Shown here piece by piece: positions 1 to 10,824 of a stretch of 64,000 bases of DNA (positions within the stretch are counted from its first letter, which is position 1; every line of letters begins with the position of its first letter). Source of the DNA: Brassica napus (lineage: Eukaryota; Streptophyta; Magnoliopsida; Brassicales; Brassicaceae); the NCBI RefSeq assembly GCF_020379485.1, contig NW_026014687.1, forward strand, positions 62,001 to 126,000, written 5' to 3'. Under the pieces are notes generated by a model. It made no database searches, was not told the DNA's origin, and saw only the letters and a program-made list of their open reading frames with translations. A program made the position numbers and the translations under genes.

Positions 1-585
1 GCCATGGCGGAGATGGTGAACAAACCGGAGATCCTCCGTAAAGCAATGGAAGAACTCGACAGAGTTGTCGGAAAAGAAAGACTTGTCCAAGAATCCGACA
101 TCCCAAAACTAAACTACGTCAAAGCTATCCTCCGTGAAGCTTTCCGTCTCCATCCCGTCGCCGCCTTTAACCTCCCACACGTGGCCCTTTCCGACGCAAC
201 CGTCGCCGGATATCACATCCCTAAAGGAAGTCAAGTCCTCCTTAGCCGTTATGGGCTGGGCCGTAACCCAAAAGTTTGGGCTGACCCGCTTAGCTTTAAA
301 CCAGAGAGACATCTAAACGAATGCTCGGAAGTTACTTTGACTGAGAATGATCTCCGGTTTATCTCGTTTAGTACCGGTAAAAGAGGTTGTGCTGCACCGG
401 CTTTGGGTACGGCGTTGACGACGATGATGCTCGCGAGACTTCTTCAAGGTTTCACTTGGAAGCTACCGGAGAATGAGACACGTGTTGAGCTGATGGAGTC
501 TAGTCATGATATGTTTCTGTGTAAGCCGTTGGTTATGGTCGGTGAGTTGAGGTTGCCTGAGCATCTTTATCCGAAGGTGAAGTGA
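1..585 (+). CDS. CYP79B2: Cytochrome P450 CYP79B2-type, C-terminal part (gene runs off the left edge)
   Basis: The reading frame is open from base 1 (GCC ATG GCG), so the first Met is internal and only the last ~194 residues are in view, ending at TGA 583-585. Counting from that Met, the K-helix ExxR is E45-R48, the CYP79-type PERH is at 100-103 and the heme loop FSTGKRGC puts the axial Cys at 129; all are intact. CYP79 enzymes are ER-bound monooxygenases. B2 and B3 convert tryptophan to indole-3-acetaldoxime, the precursor of indole glucosinolates and camalexin. Residue identity cannot cleanly split B2 from B3, but the downstream order (At4g39970-like HAD, ATHB16, ATL32, AGP3) fits the chromosome 4 copy, hence B2. 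The last exon is undamaged. The 3' flank is partly duplicated about 4.9 kb downstream. Confidence 0.93.
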   Translation, partial: AMAEMVNKPEILRKAMEELDRVVGKERLVQESDIPKLNYVKAILREAFRLHPVAAFNLPHVALSDATVAGYHIPKGSQVLLSRYGLGRNPKVWADPLSFKPERHLNECSEVTLTENDLRFISFSTGKRGCAAPALGTALTTMMLARLLQGFTWKLPENETRVELMESSHDMFLCKPLVMVGELRLPEHLYPKVK

Positions 586-604
586 AACGACGGCGTATAT
601 ACTC

Positions 605-1092
605 TAAATAACTCTATGTACTTATATAACATCATCTAAGTTTCGTCAATCTCCGGTTACCAGAAGATAATCGGTCAATTTCTGATCGAACTTGTGTGGT
701 TTTGTTTCCTTTGGGGACACTTGGAAGTATTTTTTTCTTTTAATTTTAATAAAACTTGTTCTTTTTTTTTTTAATTAAGAAGACTATCCAATTAATGTAT
801 ATCTCTCTCATCATAACAAATTGTGTGTTAATAAAGTTGAGCAAAAAAGTAAATTGAATTTCCAATCACTCAATTAATTACATATCTAAATGTACATGTA
901 ACTGTGTAAGTTAGATAAACATGAAAACATTAGAATTTTTAGTAACATCTAATTATTAGAAGTTTTTAAAGTTTAATCGTTTCACTAAAATTTCACTAAT
1001 GCCGAGTTCAAATTCTATTAAAATGTGATGTATTATGGATTATCCTAATTAAGACATATTAGGTGAGAAAAAATTGAAGAACAATTTATTGT
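605..1092. repeat. CYP79B2 3'-flank segment, copy A1 of a duplicated block
   Basis: Starting about 20 bases after the CYP79B2 stop, this stretch reappears in direct orientation at about 5485-5972 with scattered substitutions and small indels. Both copies carry the words GTACTTATATAACATC and CCGGTTACCAGAAG. Copy A2 (3252-3736) continues the same block after a 2.16-kb interruption that copy B lacks. The segment may include the 3'UTR/polyadenylation region of CYP79B2. Confidence 0.85.
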
Positions 1093-3251
1093 TGTTTTAT
1101 TGTTTTTTTTTTAGGGTAATTGCAGTGGATAACCAGAGAAATAAAATATATTAGCTGAATGGTCATGATACTGTGCGAAATACTAAATCTCAGTATTAAC
1201 CCTACAACCAGGAATGCATGTAGACCTGGCCGTTCTAGTTGCTGACCCTACATGTAAGAGAATAGATCCTACAAAAATCTAGTTCACGCGACTGAATATG
1301 TATAGAATTGCAGTTTTCAAAACTCATTATTTCCAGAGTCTTCTTCTCTCCCATTGTTGTTTTGGTCTATGAAAAACACAGTTTGGCCTATAAAAACACA
1401 GTTTGGATCTTGCATCATCGAATGTATCATGTTCTTTCCTTGTTTGAAGACCTAAATTGAAGATGTGTCCGCTCGGCTTGTCGACTCGTCCGACCCAACC
1501 GAATCGCATATTAGTGCTCCGATTCCGATCTAGAAATGATTTTCCTCCATAAAAAACATATGAATCGACAATGAATCACGTGTCAGACGAGACGATTCAA
1601 GATATTCATTAGATTGTTGATTTCCATGTAGTTAAAAAAATTATATTTTAGATCGGAAATCTTTGCTAAGTATATATCTAACCAACTGGGTGAGTCGACT
1701 CAGTAAGTTGGTCATTTTACTGATAGCAGTTGTATCATATGCAGATTTACATCTAGATATGTTTGATGTTATTTTTACAAACCACTGGATTGGCCGGATA
1801 AAACTTTAGTTAGCGTATAATTTATTTTCTTGTGTATTATTTTTGAGTTGGATGTATATCATGTTTTAAAAGGATGGATCTCTAGTTTTGTTATACAAGT
1901 TATTGCTAAAAATTTAATTATCGGTAAACCTAAAATATCGGCTAAAGTTTGTTGTTTTCAAAATATGTAAGATATATATTGATTGTGATAGCTGGTATTA
2001 TGAGAAGTTATATGAATAATACACAAAATGATATACATTTGGGTTTCAGATTTGGTAATTAGAGTTTTGTATTATATTCAGATTTTTATATTAATTTGAG
2101 TTTAGGGTTTATATTTGGTATAATGATGCTGATGTTAGTTGGGAAAAAATGATGTTGATGTTAACGTTGACGATATTAGGATTTAGGGTTTAGGATTTGG
2201 ATTTAGCAATAATGATTTTTTTACGTATGTTTAGCATTTCTGATTTATGGTTAAGAGTTTTGGGTTATAATTTAGGGTTTATTGTTTAGTTGGGTTTAGG
2301 GCTGAGGATTTACAGTTTAGTGTTTATGATTTACGGTTAAGAGTTTTGGGTTTAAGGTTTAGAGTTTCGGGTTTAAGGTTTAGAGTTTTGAAGTTTTGAG
2401 TTTAGGGTTTAGTATTTATGATTTAAATTTTAGTATTTAAAGTTTATGGTTTTGTGTTTCGGGTTTTGTTCCGCATGCATTTTTTTTCCAGTTATTATTA
2501 TTTTTTAAATTTTAATATCGTTTTTTATTTGGATATCACTTTGATTGGTGATAAGAACATAAGTGAATTTAACAATTCATCGTAGATGAAGGCAAGTTTT
2601 ATTCGTTTTTCAGCTAGTAATAAAAGACTTTTTTACTGTTCACGTCTAAGTAAATTGTGTGTTCAACTCTAAAAATGTTAGTTAATAAAAATTTGTCAAA
2701 TTATATTTTTTTCTAAAAAAGTAAAAAGTATTAATAAAAAAAGTATTAATTGCTGAAATTTTTTTGTAGTTTGTTAACCCAGTCAGTTAAACTCTAAGCC
2801 CTAAATCCTAGAATTCACCCCATAGAATTTAGAGTTTAGAATTTTGCCGATAGTGTTTAGGACTTAGGATGCTGATGGCGTAGAAGATTTATGGTTTTGC
2901 TTACAGTATTAACAACGTCAATTTTTTTTTGACAAGTATTTTTCTAAGTATTTTTACTTTCGTAAATAAAATATAACTTGAAAAAATTTTGTTGCTATGT
3001 GATTGCACATGTTGACTCGTAAAATAACTCATAAAACAACACAAGTATTTCTCCAAATTCATAAAACAAACTATATATTAAATCTGACACATAGTCTGAC
3101 AATTGCAGACCTATCTATCCTACACGCTAAGTGACTTGGGACAAGAGGGTAACTTGGCTTTGCTCCACATATCCAGCTACCTAAATAACTATTTTATTGC
3201 ATACATTCCTAAATATCTTCTTATTCATGGTTTTCTAGCTAATTAGGCCTT
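1093..3251. other. AT-rich spacer absent from the duplicate copy, with telomere-like TTTAGGG words
   Basis: No convincing gene. Homology between the two duplicate blocks stops at about 1092 and resumes at 3252, so this 2.16-kb segment was either inserted here or deleted from copy B. It holds degenerate TTTAGGG-rich sequence at about 2090-2480 and 2780-2875, and otherwise AT-rich DNA. A short open frame at 1327-1509 (-) has no recognisable family. Confidence 0.6.
2090..2480. repeat. Degenerate interstitial telomere-like repeat (G-rich strand on +)
   Basis: Many variants of TTTAGGG/GGTTTAGGGTTT are strung together without a strict 7-bp register (for example TTTAGGGTTTATATTTGG and GGATTTAGGGTTTAGG). 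It looks like a decayed array or a telomere-motif-rich spacer, not a functional telomere. A C-rich-strand counterpart lies at 5225-5445 in opposite orientation. Confidence 0.6.
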
Positions 3252-3736
3252 TTTTTATCGGTCCAAACACTTTTAGATGCACTAATTTTTTTTTAACAAC
3301 CTATTCTTACATCTTCCTTAATATAATATATATACAATTATATGTAATATAAAATATCACAAAATTTTTTAAAATTTAACTCTATTAATAATTATTAAAG
3401 ATAATCTTATGAAGTTAATTGTATAGCAATATTTATTAATATAATCACCAACATTTTGACTATAATTGACCATAATTTACTAAAATCAATTGCTAATACA
3501 AAATCTCACATATGAAAATAATATTTTATATAATTTTTTACTTATATTTTTATTAATTTTCCTTATATTTTTATATAATTTTAAATTTCATATGTAAACA
3601 TAATTTGTGTCTATTTGATGATAATAATAATAGTCATATTGTTTATAATTTTTATAATAAATATATTATGGCATCTTATGCTTGTTTTTGTGCAGGCATG
3701 TTATATGCTCTAAATGACGGCGTCTGTGGCATTCTA
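3252..3736. repeat. Copy A2 of the duplicated block
   Basis: Matches 5994-6708 from CGGTCCAA(A)CACTTTTAG through an (ATA/ATG)n-rich part to TATGCTCTAAA(T/C)GA(C/T)GGCGT. Copy B carries an extra 214-bp tandem duplication in the middle. The words TTTTTGTGCAGGCATG look like a 3' splice site plus exon start, so the block may include a relic exon, but no family was recognised. Confidence 0.75.
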
Positions 3737-4131
3737 GTACTTTCACAAAGTAATAATACATTTGGGAATATTTTCCAAACTACATTTCTTAATATTAGAC
3801 AACGTACATATCTAAGAGAAACGAAAAACTTGCCTTCAATAATTAGCCAAAATGCGATTGAGAAGTTCCTACAAAAAAGAAACCAACATGGGTGACTGCT
3901 TTTGTTTAATGTGAGACGAGTAGTTAGGTTTTTACTTTTTAGATTAAAATGTAAAGATAAAGTTTATATTAATTCAGTAGGTGAAATCTTAGGATATTAA
4001 TTGAGGTATACATGTGACGCTAAGTTTGGCGAGTCATTAATATGGCCAACCCATATCACTCATACCATAGACGGTTTATTTTTCTGTTGGATACATTATA
4101 AAGAAAAATGGTAAGTACAATTTGATCGGTA

Positions 4132-5000
4132 GAGCATTAGCATTAACACTAGCAGTATATTGCATGAGTTGTATGATTTTGCTAAACTGTGTAATAGGAT
4201 GATTGGTAGAACATTATGAGTATGTTACTTAAAATTATTATAAAAATTAGTATATAATATATAATATATTTATTTTTAGTGAATGTATTTCTACTATATA
4301 TATAAAATATATTAACATATAAAATTAAAAGATATATAATTAATTTATTTTATTTAAAAATTTAAAAATTATGTTTATATCAAAAATATTATTTTAAAAT
4401 AAATGTTATAATTAAAATATCTATTTTTAAAAATATTTTTTCACATTTAAAATAAATTATATTATATTTTAAATGTGAAATACTATTTTTTAGAAAAAAA
4501 ATATTTTTATTGTAAATTAATTTTAGAAATCAAAATTTTATTTTCTGGATATAAAAATAATTTTATGATATTATTAAATAAAATAAATAAATTAATTATA
4601 TTTTTCTTAATTTTATAAATTATAAATTATAAATGCAAATATCTATTTTTAAAAATATTTTTTCACATTTAAAATAAATTATATTATATTTTAAATGTGA
4701 AATACTATTTTTTAAAAAAAAAATATTTTTATTGTAAATTAATTTTAGAAATCAAAATTTTATTTTCTGGATATAAAAATAATTTTATGATATTATTAAA
4801 TAAAATAAATTAATTAATTATATTTTTCTTAATTTTATAAATTATAAATTATAAATGCAAATACTCTTCTAAAAACTTCATATGAGAGCATTAGCCAGAG
4901 AGCATTTGGAGAGCATTAACATTTAGTAAATGTTTTTCTAAATGTTTTTCTAACAATTGTTGATTGGATAATGTAGAGTATAATGCTAATGCTAATGCTC
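4132..5000. mobile_element. PIF/Harbinger-type MITE with GAGCATTAG termini
   Basis: The left terminus GAGCATTAGCATTA and the right terminus CTAATGCTAATGCTC are inverted copies. The element is very AT-rich and non-coding. The flanks share only TA (gTA on the left, TAt on the right), so the expected 3-bp duplication is not clear. Additional GAGCATT words at 4885-4920 suggest nesting or internal duplication. It contains a 222-bp tandem duplication, annotated separately. Confidence 0.55.
4421..4864. repeat. 222-bp tandem duplication, two copies
   Basis: The word CTATTTTTAAAAATATTT begins at 4421 and again at 4643, and the following ~220 bases are nearly identical, including an internal inverted pair (TTCACATTTAAAA / TTTTAAATGTGAA). 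It lies inside the AT-rich Harbinger-like MITE. The near identity points to a fairly recent unequal exchange or replication slip. Confidence 0.8.
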
Positions 5001-5224
5001 TATCAATAAAGTTTTATTCTAGAGAAAACATTCGCAAATATTTGATGCGATGATAAAACTTAAGTTTACCCCGTAGGATAAACCTTTAAATTCATCTTCC
5101 CTTTAATAACCAATCAAAATGCCACATAGATTAATGAATAAAAAATATTAAATATTTTTCAGAAAAACCAAAATAACTAAAAAATAATAATAACCTTAAT
5201 TTTAAAAACGTTAACGCCACTATC

Positions 5225-5445
5225 TAAACTCTAAATTCAAACTGTAACCCTAAATCCGAATTCTATACCCTAAACCCAAACCTATACCCTAAACTCAAAC
5301 TATAACCTAGACCCTAAACCCAAACCATATACCTTAAACCCTAGACTATAAACCCAAACCCTATAAATCCAAACTCTATACTCTGAATCTAAATCCTAGA
5401 CTCTAAATTCAAAACTTAAATTCTAACATTAAATTCTAAAGAAAC
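5225..5445. repeat. Degenerate telomere-like repeat (C-rich strand on +)
   Basis: A run of CCCTAAA-like words (ACCCTAAACCCAAACC, CCTAAACTC, ACCCTAGACT) without fixed phase. It is the opposite orientation of the tract at 2090-2480 and sits just left of duplicate copy B. Confidence 0.6.
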
Positions 5446-5484
5446 AACATTAATCCAAACATCCAGGGTATCTGATTTGGGTTT

Positions 5485-6708
5485 CCAAATAACTCTATGT
5501 ACTTATATAACATCATCTAAGTTTCGTCAATCTCCGGTTACCAGAAGATAATCGGTCAAGTTCTGATCGAACTTGTGTGTGGTTTTGTTTCCTTTGGGGA
5601 CACTTGGAAGTATTTTTTTCTTTTAATTTTAATAAAACTTGTTCTTTTTTTTCAATAATAAGAAGACTATCCAATTAATGTATATATCTCATCATAGCAA
5701 TTTAACAAATTGTGTGTTTATAAAGTTGAGCAAAAAAGTAAATTGAATTTCCAATCACTCAAATATTTACATATCTAAATGTACATGTAAGTTAGATAAA
5801 CTTGAAAACATTAGAATTTTTAGTAACATCTAATTATTAGAAGTTTTTAAAGTTCAATCGTTCCAAAGTTCACTAATACCGAGTTCAAATTCTATAAAAT
5901 GTGATTTATTATGGATTATCCAAATTAAGACACATTAGGTGAGAAAAAAATAGAAGATAATTTATTGATGGTTTTGTCAGGATACATGCAATGTCGGTCC
6001 AACACTTTTAGATGCACTAAATTTTATTTTTAACAACCTATTCTTACATCTTCCCTAATGTAATATATATAATTATATGTAATATAAAATATCACACAAT
6101 TTTTTAAATAACTCTATTAATAATTATTAAAGATAATTTTATGAAATTAATAGTATAGCAATATTTTATAATCACCAAAATTTTGACTATAATCAATCAT
6201 AATTTACTAAAATCAATTGCTAATACAAAATCTCACATATAAAAATAATATTTATTTATATTTTATATAATTTTTACTTATATTTTTTATTAATTTTCTT
6301 CATTTTTTATATAATTTTATTAAAGTTTATATGTAAACATAATTTGTGTTTATTTGATAATAATAATAATAATAATATTCATAAAAACATTAGTATTGTT
6401 TATAATTTTTATTAATAAATATATTATGGCTTCTTATGCTTGTTTTTGTGCACACCTTCTTATATTTATTTATATTTTATATAATTTTTACTTATATTTT
6501 TTATTAATTTTCTTCATTTTTTATATAATTTTATTAAAGTTTATATGTAAACATAATTTGTGTTTATTTGATAATAATAATAATAATAATATTCATAAAA
6601 ACATTAGTATTGTTTATAATTTTTATTAATAAATATATTATGGCTTCTTATGCTTGTTTTTGTGCACACCTTCTTATGCTTTATGCTCTAAACGATGGCG
6701 TATGTGAC
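5485..6708. repeat. Copy B of the CYP79B2 3'-flank block
   Basis: 5485-5972 corresponds to 605-1092, and 5994-6708 corresponds to 3252-3736; the 2.16 kb between A1 and A2 is missing here. Substitutions and small indels are scattered along the alignment. An internal 214-bp tandem duplication is private to this copy. Confidence 0.82.
6249..6678. repeat. 214-bp tandem duplication within copy B
   Basis: ATGGCTTCTTATGCTTG occurs at 6426 and 6640 (period 214), with the surrounding ~214 bases essentially identical, including (ATA)n tracts. Copy A2 has a single unit, so the duplication arose after the block duplication. Open frames here (6354-6629, 6568-6759) are poly-Ile artefacts of the ATA tract. 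Confidence 0.88.
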
Positions 6709-6877
6709 TTGTCCTCTGGACTGGCTCTGGATACATGGTGGGTCTTGTTTGTATTGTAATGTTATTTATATGGTTGAATCATCATTTTGATCGATGAAGT
6801 GAATTTTTTTTTTAAAACAATAACAAATGTACAGTTGCAGAAGAGAAGACAAAAATGAAAATATACAAATGCACGTA

Positions 6878-8553
6878 TTAAGCTGCAGTGACAATGGTTT
6901 GAAGCAGAGTTTCCAGGTCTTTCAAGCTACGAATAAACACAATACACCATAAGTTAGCAAATGGACGAGGAAAGCAGATTCTTGTGAGACATTTCAAGTT
7001 TGATAGATGATAATACTTACCTCACATTAGTGAGATCAGGGTATACAGCAATCGCCTCTTTGAAATCCTGAAAGTACATGTTTTCTACTGTTATCAACCC
7101 AAGAAAAAGAGAATAGTGATAGTGGAAGAAGAAGAAGAAGATGTTGTAGAGCATACCTGATCAGATGTTGAAGAAGTGTATGTGATCACACATGACATGC
7201 CTGCTTTTGTAGCAGCCTATATAGATTGAAAGTCAAAAGCCAATTTATCAAGATTGTGTGTTCAAAAACCGAATTTAGGATGTTATGAGATGTAAGAACG
7301 AGCAAAAGATTGGAGTTATTAACCTGCAGGCCAATTACACTGTCCTCTATGACCAAACAGTCATTCACTGAAACACCTAGCTTCTGCACTCAAACATAAA
7401 TACAGAATGTAAAACTTGGTTAATTCTTGTCAATTAAACTTGTTATATTAAGTTTTGTTAGCTTGGAATTCTATTATACCTCGGCAGCTGTTATATAAAT
7501 GGAAGGATCAGGTTTTTTCTCCTTAACATCATCTCCTGGAAATTCAAATAAACAAAAACAAAAGGATATAATGAAACCTTAGACATCTAAAGCCCACAAA
7601 GTAATAAGTAACTCAGAACATAGAATGTAATGAAAAATCACCTGCAAGGAAGCAATCAAGTCCTTGGAATCGCTCCTAAAAGACATAAACATAACCGAGT
7701 TAAATAAAAATGTCACCAGTCTATTAGAGATTAGCAAAAGGAAACAACTCACGATTTGGATTAGATTCTCGAGACATAATATAACTGAACTCTTTGTAGC
7801 TGCAGAACAAACAGCTAGTTTCTTCCCCTGTAGCATTAATTTCAAGAACGCCCAATTCATAATTAAAAAAGAATAAAAAATTTCATTAGGGTAATTTAAA
7901 CAAAGCTTGTTATTATTACAGCAGCTCTTGCTTCATCCATTAGTCTTATTACACCAGGTCTTGCTTCTACCTGAAACCAAAAAAAAAAAATAGGCAAAGA
8001 GATTTAGATTCTCTCTTAGAGAAACTAAATAAGATGATGTGTTCAGGATCTCTCTACTTACACTTCCTGACTTTATGATCTCTTTGTACCTCTCTGTCTT
8101 CCAATCCTGCAGAGTATCAATCAACTTGGCTCGACCATCGTCACTCTCGGGAGGCGAGTCGAAAAGGGTCGAAGTCGGCCATCCATTTTCTCTAAAGTAC
8201 CATCCCATTTTAGGCTTTCCACCTCCGACCAGGTTCTGAAACTTGTCGTAGAACTCGAGGCTCCAGTTGAGAGACTCGGATGAAGAAGGAGGACAACGAA
8301 CATCGAAATGCGCGAAGGCGTCGTTGTAAGCTTGACGGTGTAGATTCTCCGATTCGAGTATCACACCGTCGCAGTCGAAGATCAGAGCTTCGAGAGACCG
8401 TGAAGATGACGCCGACACTGTAGAGATCCTCGCTTTCTGATAAACGTCTCTGGATTTGAAACGCAGCGTTTGGAGACAAGGGAAGCTGTTGAAGCCAACG
8501 GAGGAGGTGGTTGGGGGCAAGAGAATCGATGAGTGGCTGCAAGAAACCGCCAT
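6878..8553 (-). CDS. HAD-superfamily hydrolase, CbbY-like, plastid-targeted (At4g39970 ortholog)
   Basis: Nine exons with GT-AG junctions: 8553-8062, 7970-7920, 7827-7753, 7675-7642, 7535-7480, 7383-7324, 7216-7157, 7067-7021 and 6926-6878, giving about 307 residues. Residues 1-50 are Ser/Thr/basic-rich, like a chloroplast transit peptide. HAD motif I is FDCDGV (nucleophile D60, acid D62), motif II is around CSAATKSS (~188), the motif III Lys lies in KEKKPDP, and motif IV is VIEDSVIGLQ. All catalytic acids are present. The upstream in-frame codon at 8568 is GTG, so ATG 8553 is the start and matches the Arabidopsis MAVSC start. The family comprises phosphatases or phosphomutases acting on small sugar phosphates; the substrate is not deducible here. 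Exon 4 is only 34 nt. No disabling change is seen. Confidence 0.95.
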
Positions 8554-8570
8554 TGATGAATCGCTCACTC

Positions 8571-8593
8571 TGAGTGTGTGTGTGTGTGTGTGT
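8571..8593. repeat. (TG)n microsatellite in the HAD gene 5' region
   Basis: An alternating GTGTGTG run of about 20 bases directly upstream of the start codon, on the 5'UTR/promoter side of the minus-strand gene. Such dinucleotide tracts are length-variable and could serve as a marker. Confidence 0.8.
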
Positions 8594-9177
8594 GGTTCTA
8601 GAGAAGGCTCCGAGCTGGTCTGACTAAGTGAGATAGAATTAAAAAAATGTGTGGTCTTCCTTGCGAGTAACGGTATTTAACTAACTTTTCTATCATACAC
8701 CAAATGGCTTTTGGGTCACTAAGGCCCATTAACTGAAACCTACATGGGCCTGCTCCAGGAATTAGGTCTCCTTTGCTTTCACTTGATGAACAAGAAATTG
8801 TTTTGCCCTAATTAAACCATCGTCAAAACATTAGGCCATAAAAGCCTGCTCAATCACTTTGTCTAGTTTATAATCACTTTTGATCACTTTGTCTACTTTA
8901 TAATCACTTTTGAGTCTCCATTCCATGAAAAGGAACCTAAGATAGCATGTGTATATTTATCTTTTGTAATTCGACCAAAAGTTCTACGACCTTTTTAATA
9001 AGAACAAGAAACTATCTGGATCACACTCTATTGGGGAGGCTCGATGTTTCTCGATCATGACTAGGCTCTATAACCAATCCGGTTCAGGAAAATCTGACCC
9101 GGCTTTCGAGCCAATATACCAGGAGAAATTGGGCAGATTGTGTCCTATGGGAGGAGATGGACGCAACAAATAAAGCA

Positions 9178-10803
9178 GGGAAAATTGTTAAAATGGAACA
9201 AAAATTCAGCATGGTTGTCTTTTTGGTATAATACCGTCATTAAGTTGTCCCTTTAGTATAAATTTTTTCATAATCCCAAAACTAACCCTTGATTATAAAT
9301 ACATTTAAAAAGTATTTAAATATTTAAAACGAATTAAAAATATATATTTAATTAAAAATATATATTTATATATATAATTTTAAGTCAACATTTTTGAATA
9401 TATTAATAAAAATTTATAAAAACTAATATATTTAACGTTTTTATATTAATATAATTTTTTTGATATAAACAACTGAATTCAAAATAATTATATAAATAAA
9501 TACATTAATAAAAAGAAATTAATATATTAATACAAATTTAACTAAAATAAAGAGCACACAAAAAAATAATATTTTTTTTATAAACTGTACATTTAAATTT
9601 ACAGATATTTTCAAAATATCGACTAAAAGTTTGGTCGATATTCAACAATTTTTAGTGTATGTTAACTATTTTATAAATTATTTAAATATATTAAACTTTT
9701 ATTAAATATTTTAAATGTTTAATCATATTTTGATAAATAATTTTATAATTTAAACAGTCATAATAAAGTAACACTTATATACTAATATTTTTACGATACT
9801 TATATACTTTAATTCATTTATTACTTTTAATATATAATGTTAATGAAAAATAAAATATTCTTTTTTTTTTGCATCGAATAAAATATTCTCATGCATAGCA
9901 TGGACAATAACATTTATATATTCCCGTTGATATAGACAATTGAATTTCAAATAATTCTATAAATAAATATATTAGTAAAATATAAACAATTATACATAAA
10001 TAAATTTTAATCGATATATGTTTGTAAATATATCAAAAAACGTTATATATATATATGTATATATGTTTGTAAACATATCAAAAATCAAAAATATATGTTT
10101 GTAACATTTTAGACAAGCACATAGATTATAAATATTTTTAGAATATTTATGTGACCAAATATACACGTTTTAGGAAGTTAGAATATTTCAAATATTTTTA
10201 GAATATTTTCTTAACTGAAATTTCCTATATTTTCGCAAAATTCAGGTTTTCTAATACGTAGAAGACACTTTCTACACTGCGTAGAACGAAGACAAAAATT
10301 CTATACACAGATTCTACCTCATGTAGCCGTCAGAGTAATGTTTAGATTTCACATTCCGGGAGTTGTAGAATACATAATAAAAGTAAAAAATGCATTCTAC
10401 AGAAAAGTAGCTATTTTTAAAATTAGTAGATCGAATTCATATTCTTCTTATTTAGAACTTTAAGTAAAAGTAGACTGTTCGTTCTAAAAAAAGTAGACGA
10501 ACTTGTTTGATCTAGAATTCACTTTCTAGTAACTCATTTTCCGTAGAAGATGAATTCTACTTTTAGTAGAACGTAATTTTAAAATTTAATTTATCAAATT
10601 TTTCAACCAAAAAAATATCAGTTTGTGTATATGGGTGTTTTATCAATTGATTCCATTTTTTACAATTTTTTTGATTAATAAAAATATTTATTTCATTAAC
10701 TTTTAGATTTGGAAAGGGTAAAAGGGAGAAAAAGTGGACAAAATATTTTTTATACCAAAGGGACAACTATACTGAATTTTTTTTCCGTTTTGGGAATTTT
10801 CTC
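9178..10803. mobile_element. Mutator-like MITE (1626 bp) inside the peroxidase pseudogene
   Basis: Terminal inverted repeats of about 60 bp: GGGAAAATTGTTAAAATGG at the left and, reading inward from the right, GAGAAAATTCCCAAAACGG, continuing with (CAG/CAGT)...TTGTC...TTGGTATAA on both sides. The flanks are AATAAAGCA (9169-9177) and AATAAAGTA (10804-10812), a 9-bp target duplication with one mismatch, which is diagnostic of Mutator-like elements. There is no transposase; the interior is AT-rich. A cluster of GTAGAA/TTCTAC words in both orientations occupies 10250-10565. Confidence 0.9.
10250..10565. repeat. Clustered GTAGAA/TTCTAC motif array inside the MULE MITE
   Basis: Short words GTAGAA, TAGAAC and TTCTAC recur in both orientations at irregular spacing near the right arm. 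It resembles in miniature the palindromic AGTCGTC arrays of the large Mutator element at 33813-42265, suggesting a shared structural habit. Confidence 0.6.
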
Positions 10804-10824
10804 AATAAAGTATTTAATAACCAA

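Noticed and set aside
2090..2480. True telomere or telomere-addition site
   Set aside because: The TTTAGGG words are degenerate, have no constant 7-bp phase and lie between genes.
6354..6759. Two frames starting with a poly-isoleucine run
   Set aside because: Translation of an (ATA)n tract inside a 214-bp tandem duplication; no protein family and duplicated by the DNA repeat.
8553..8568. Earlier start of the HAD hydrolase giving MSDSS before MAVSC
   Set aside because: The codon at 8568 is GTG; the first ATG is at 8553 and agrees with the Arabidopsis protein start.
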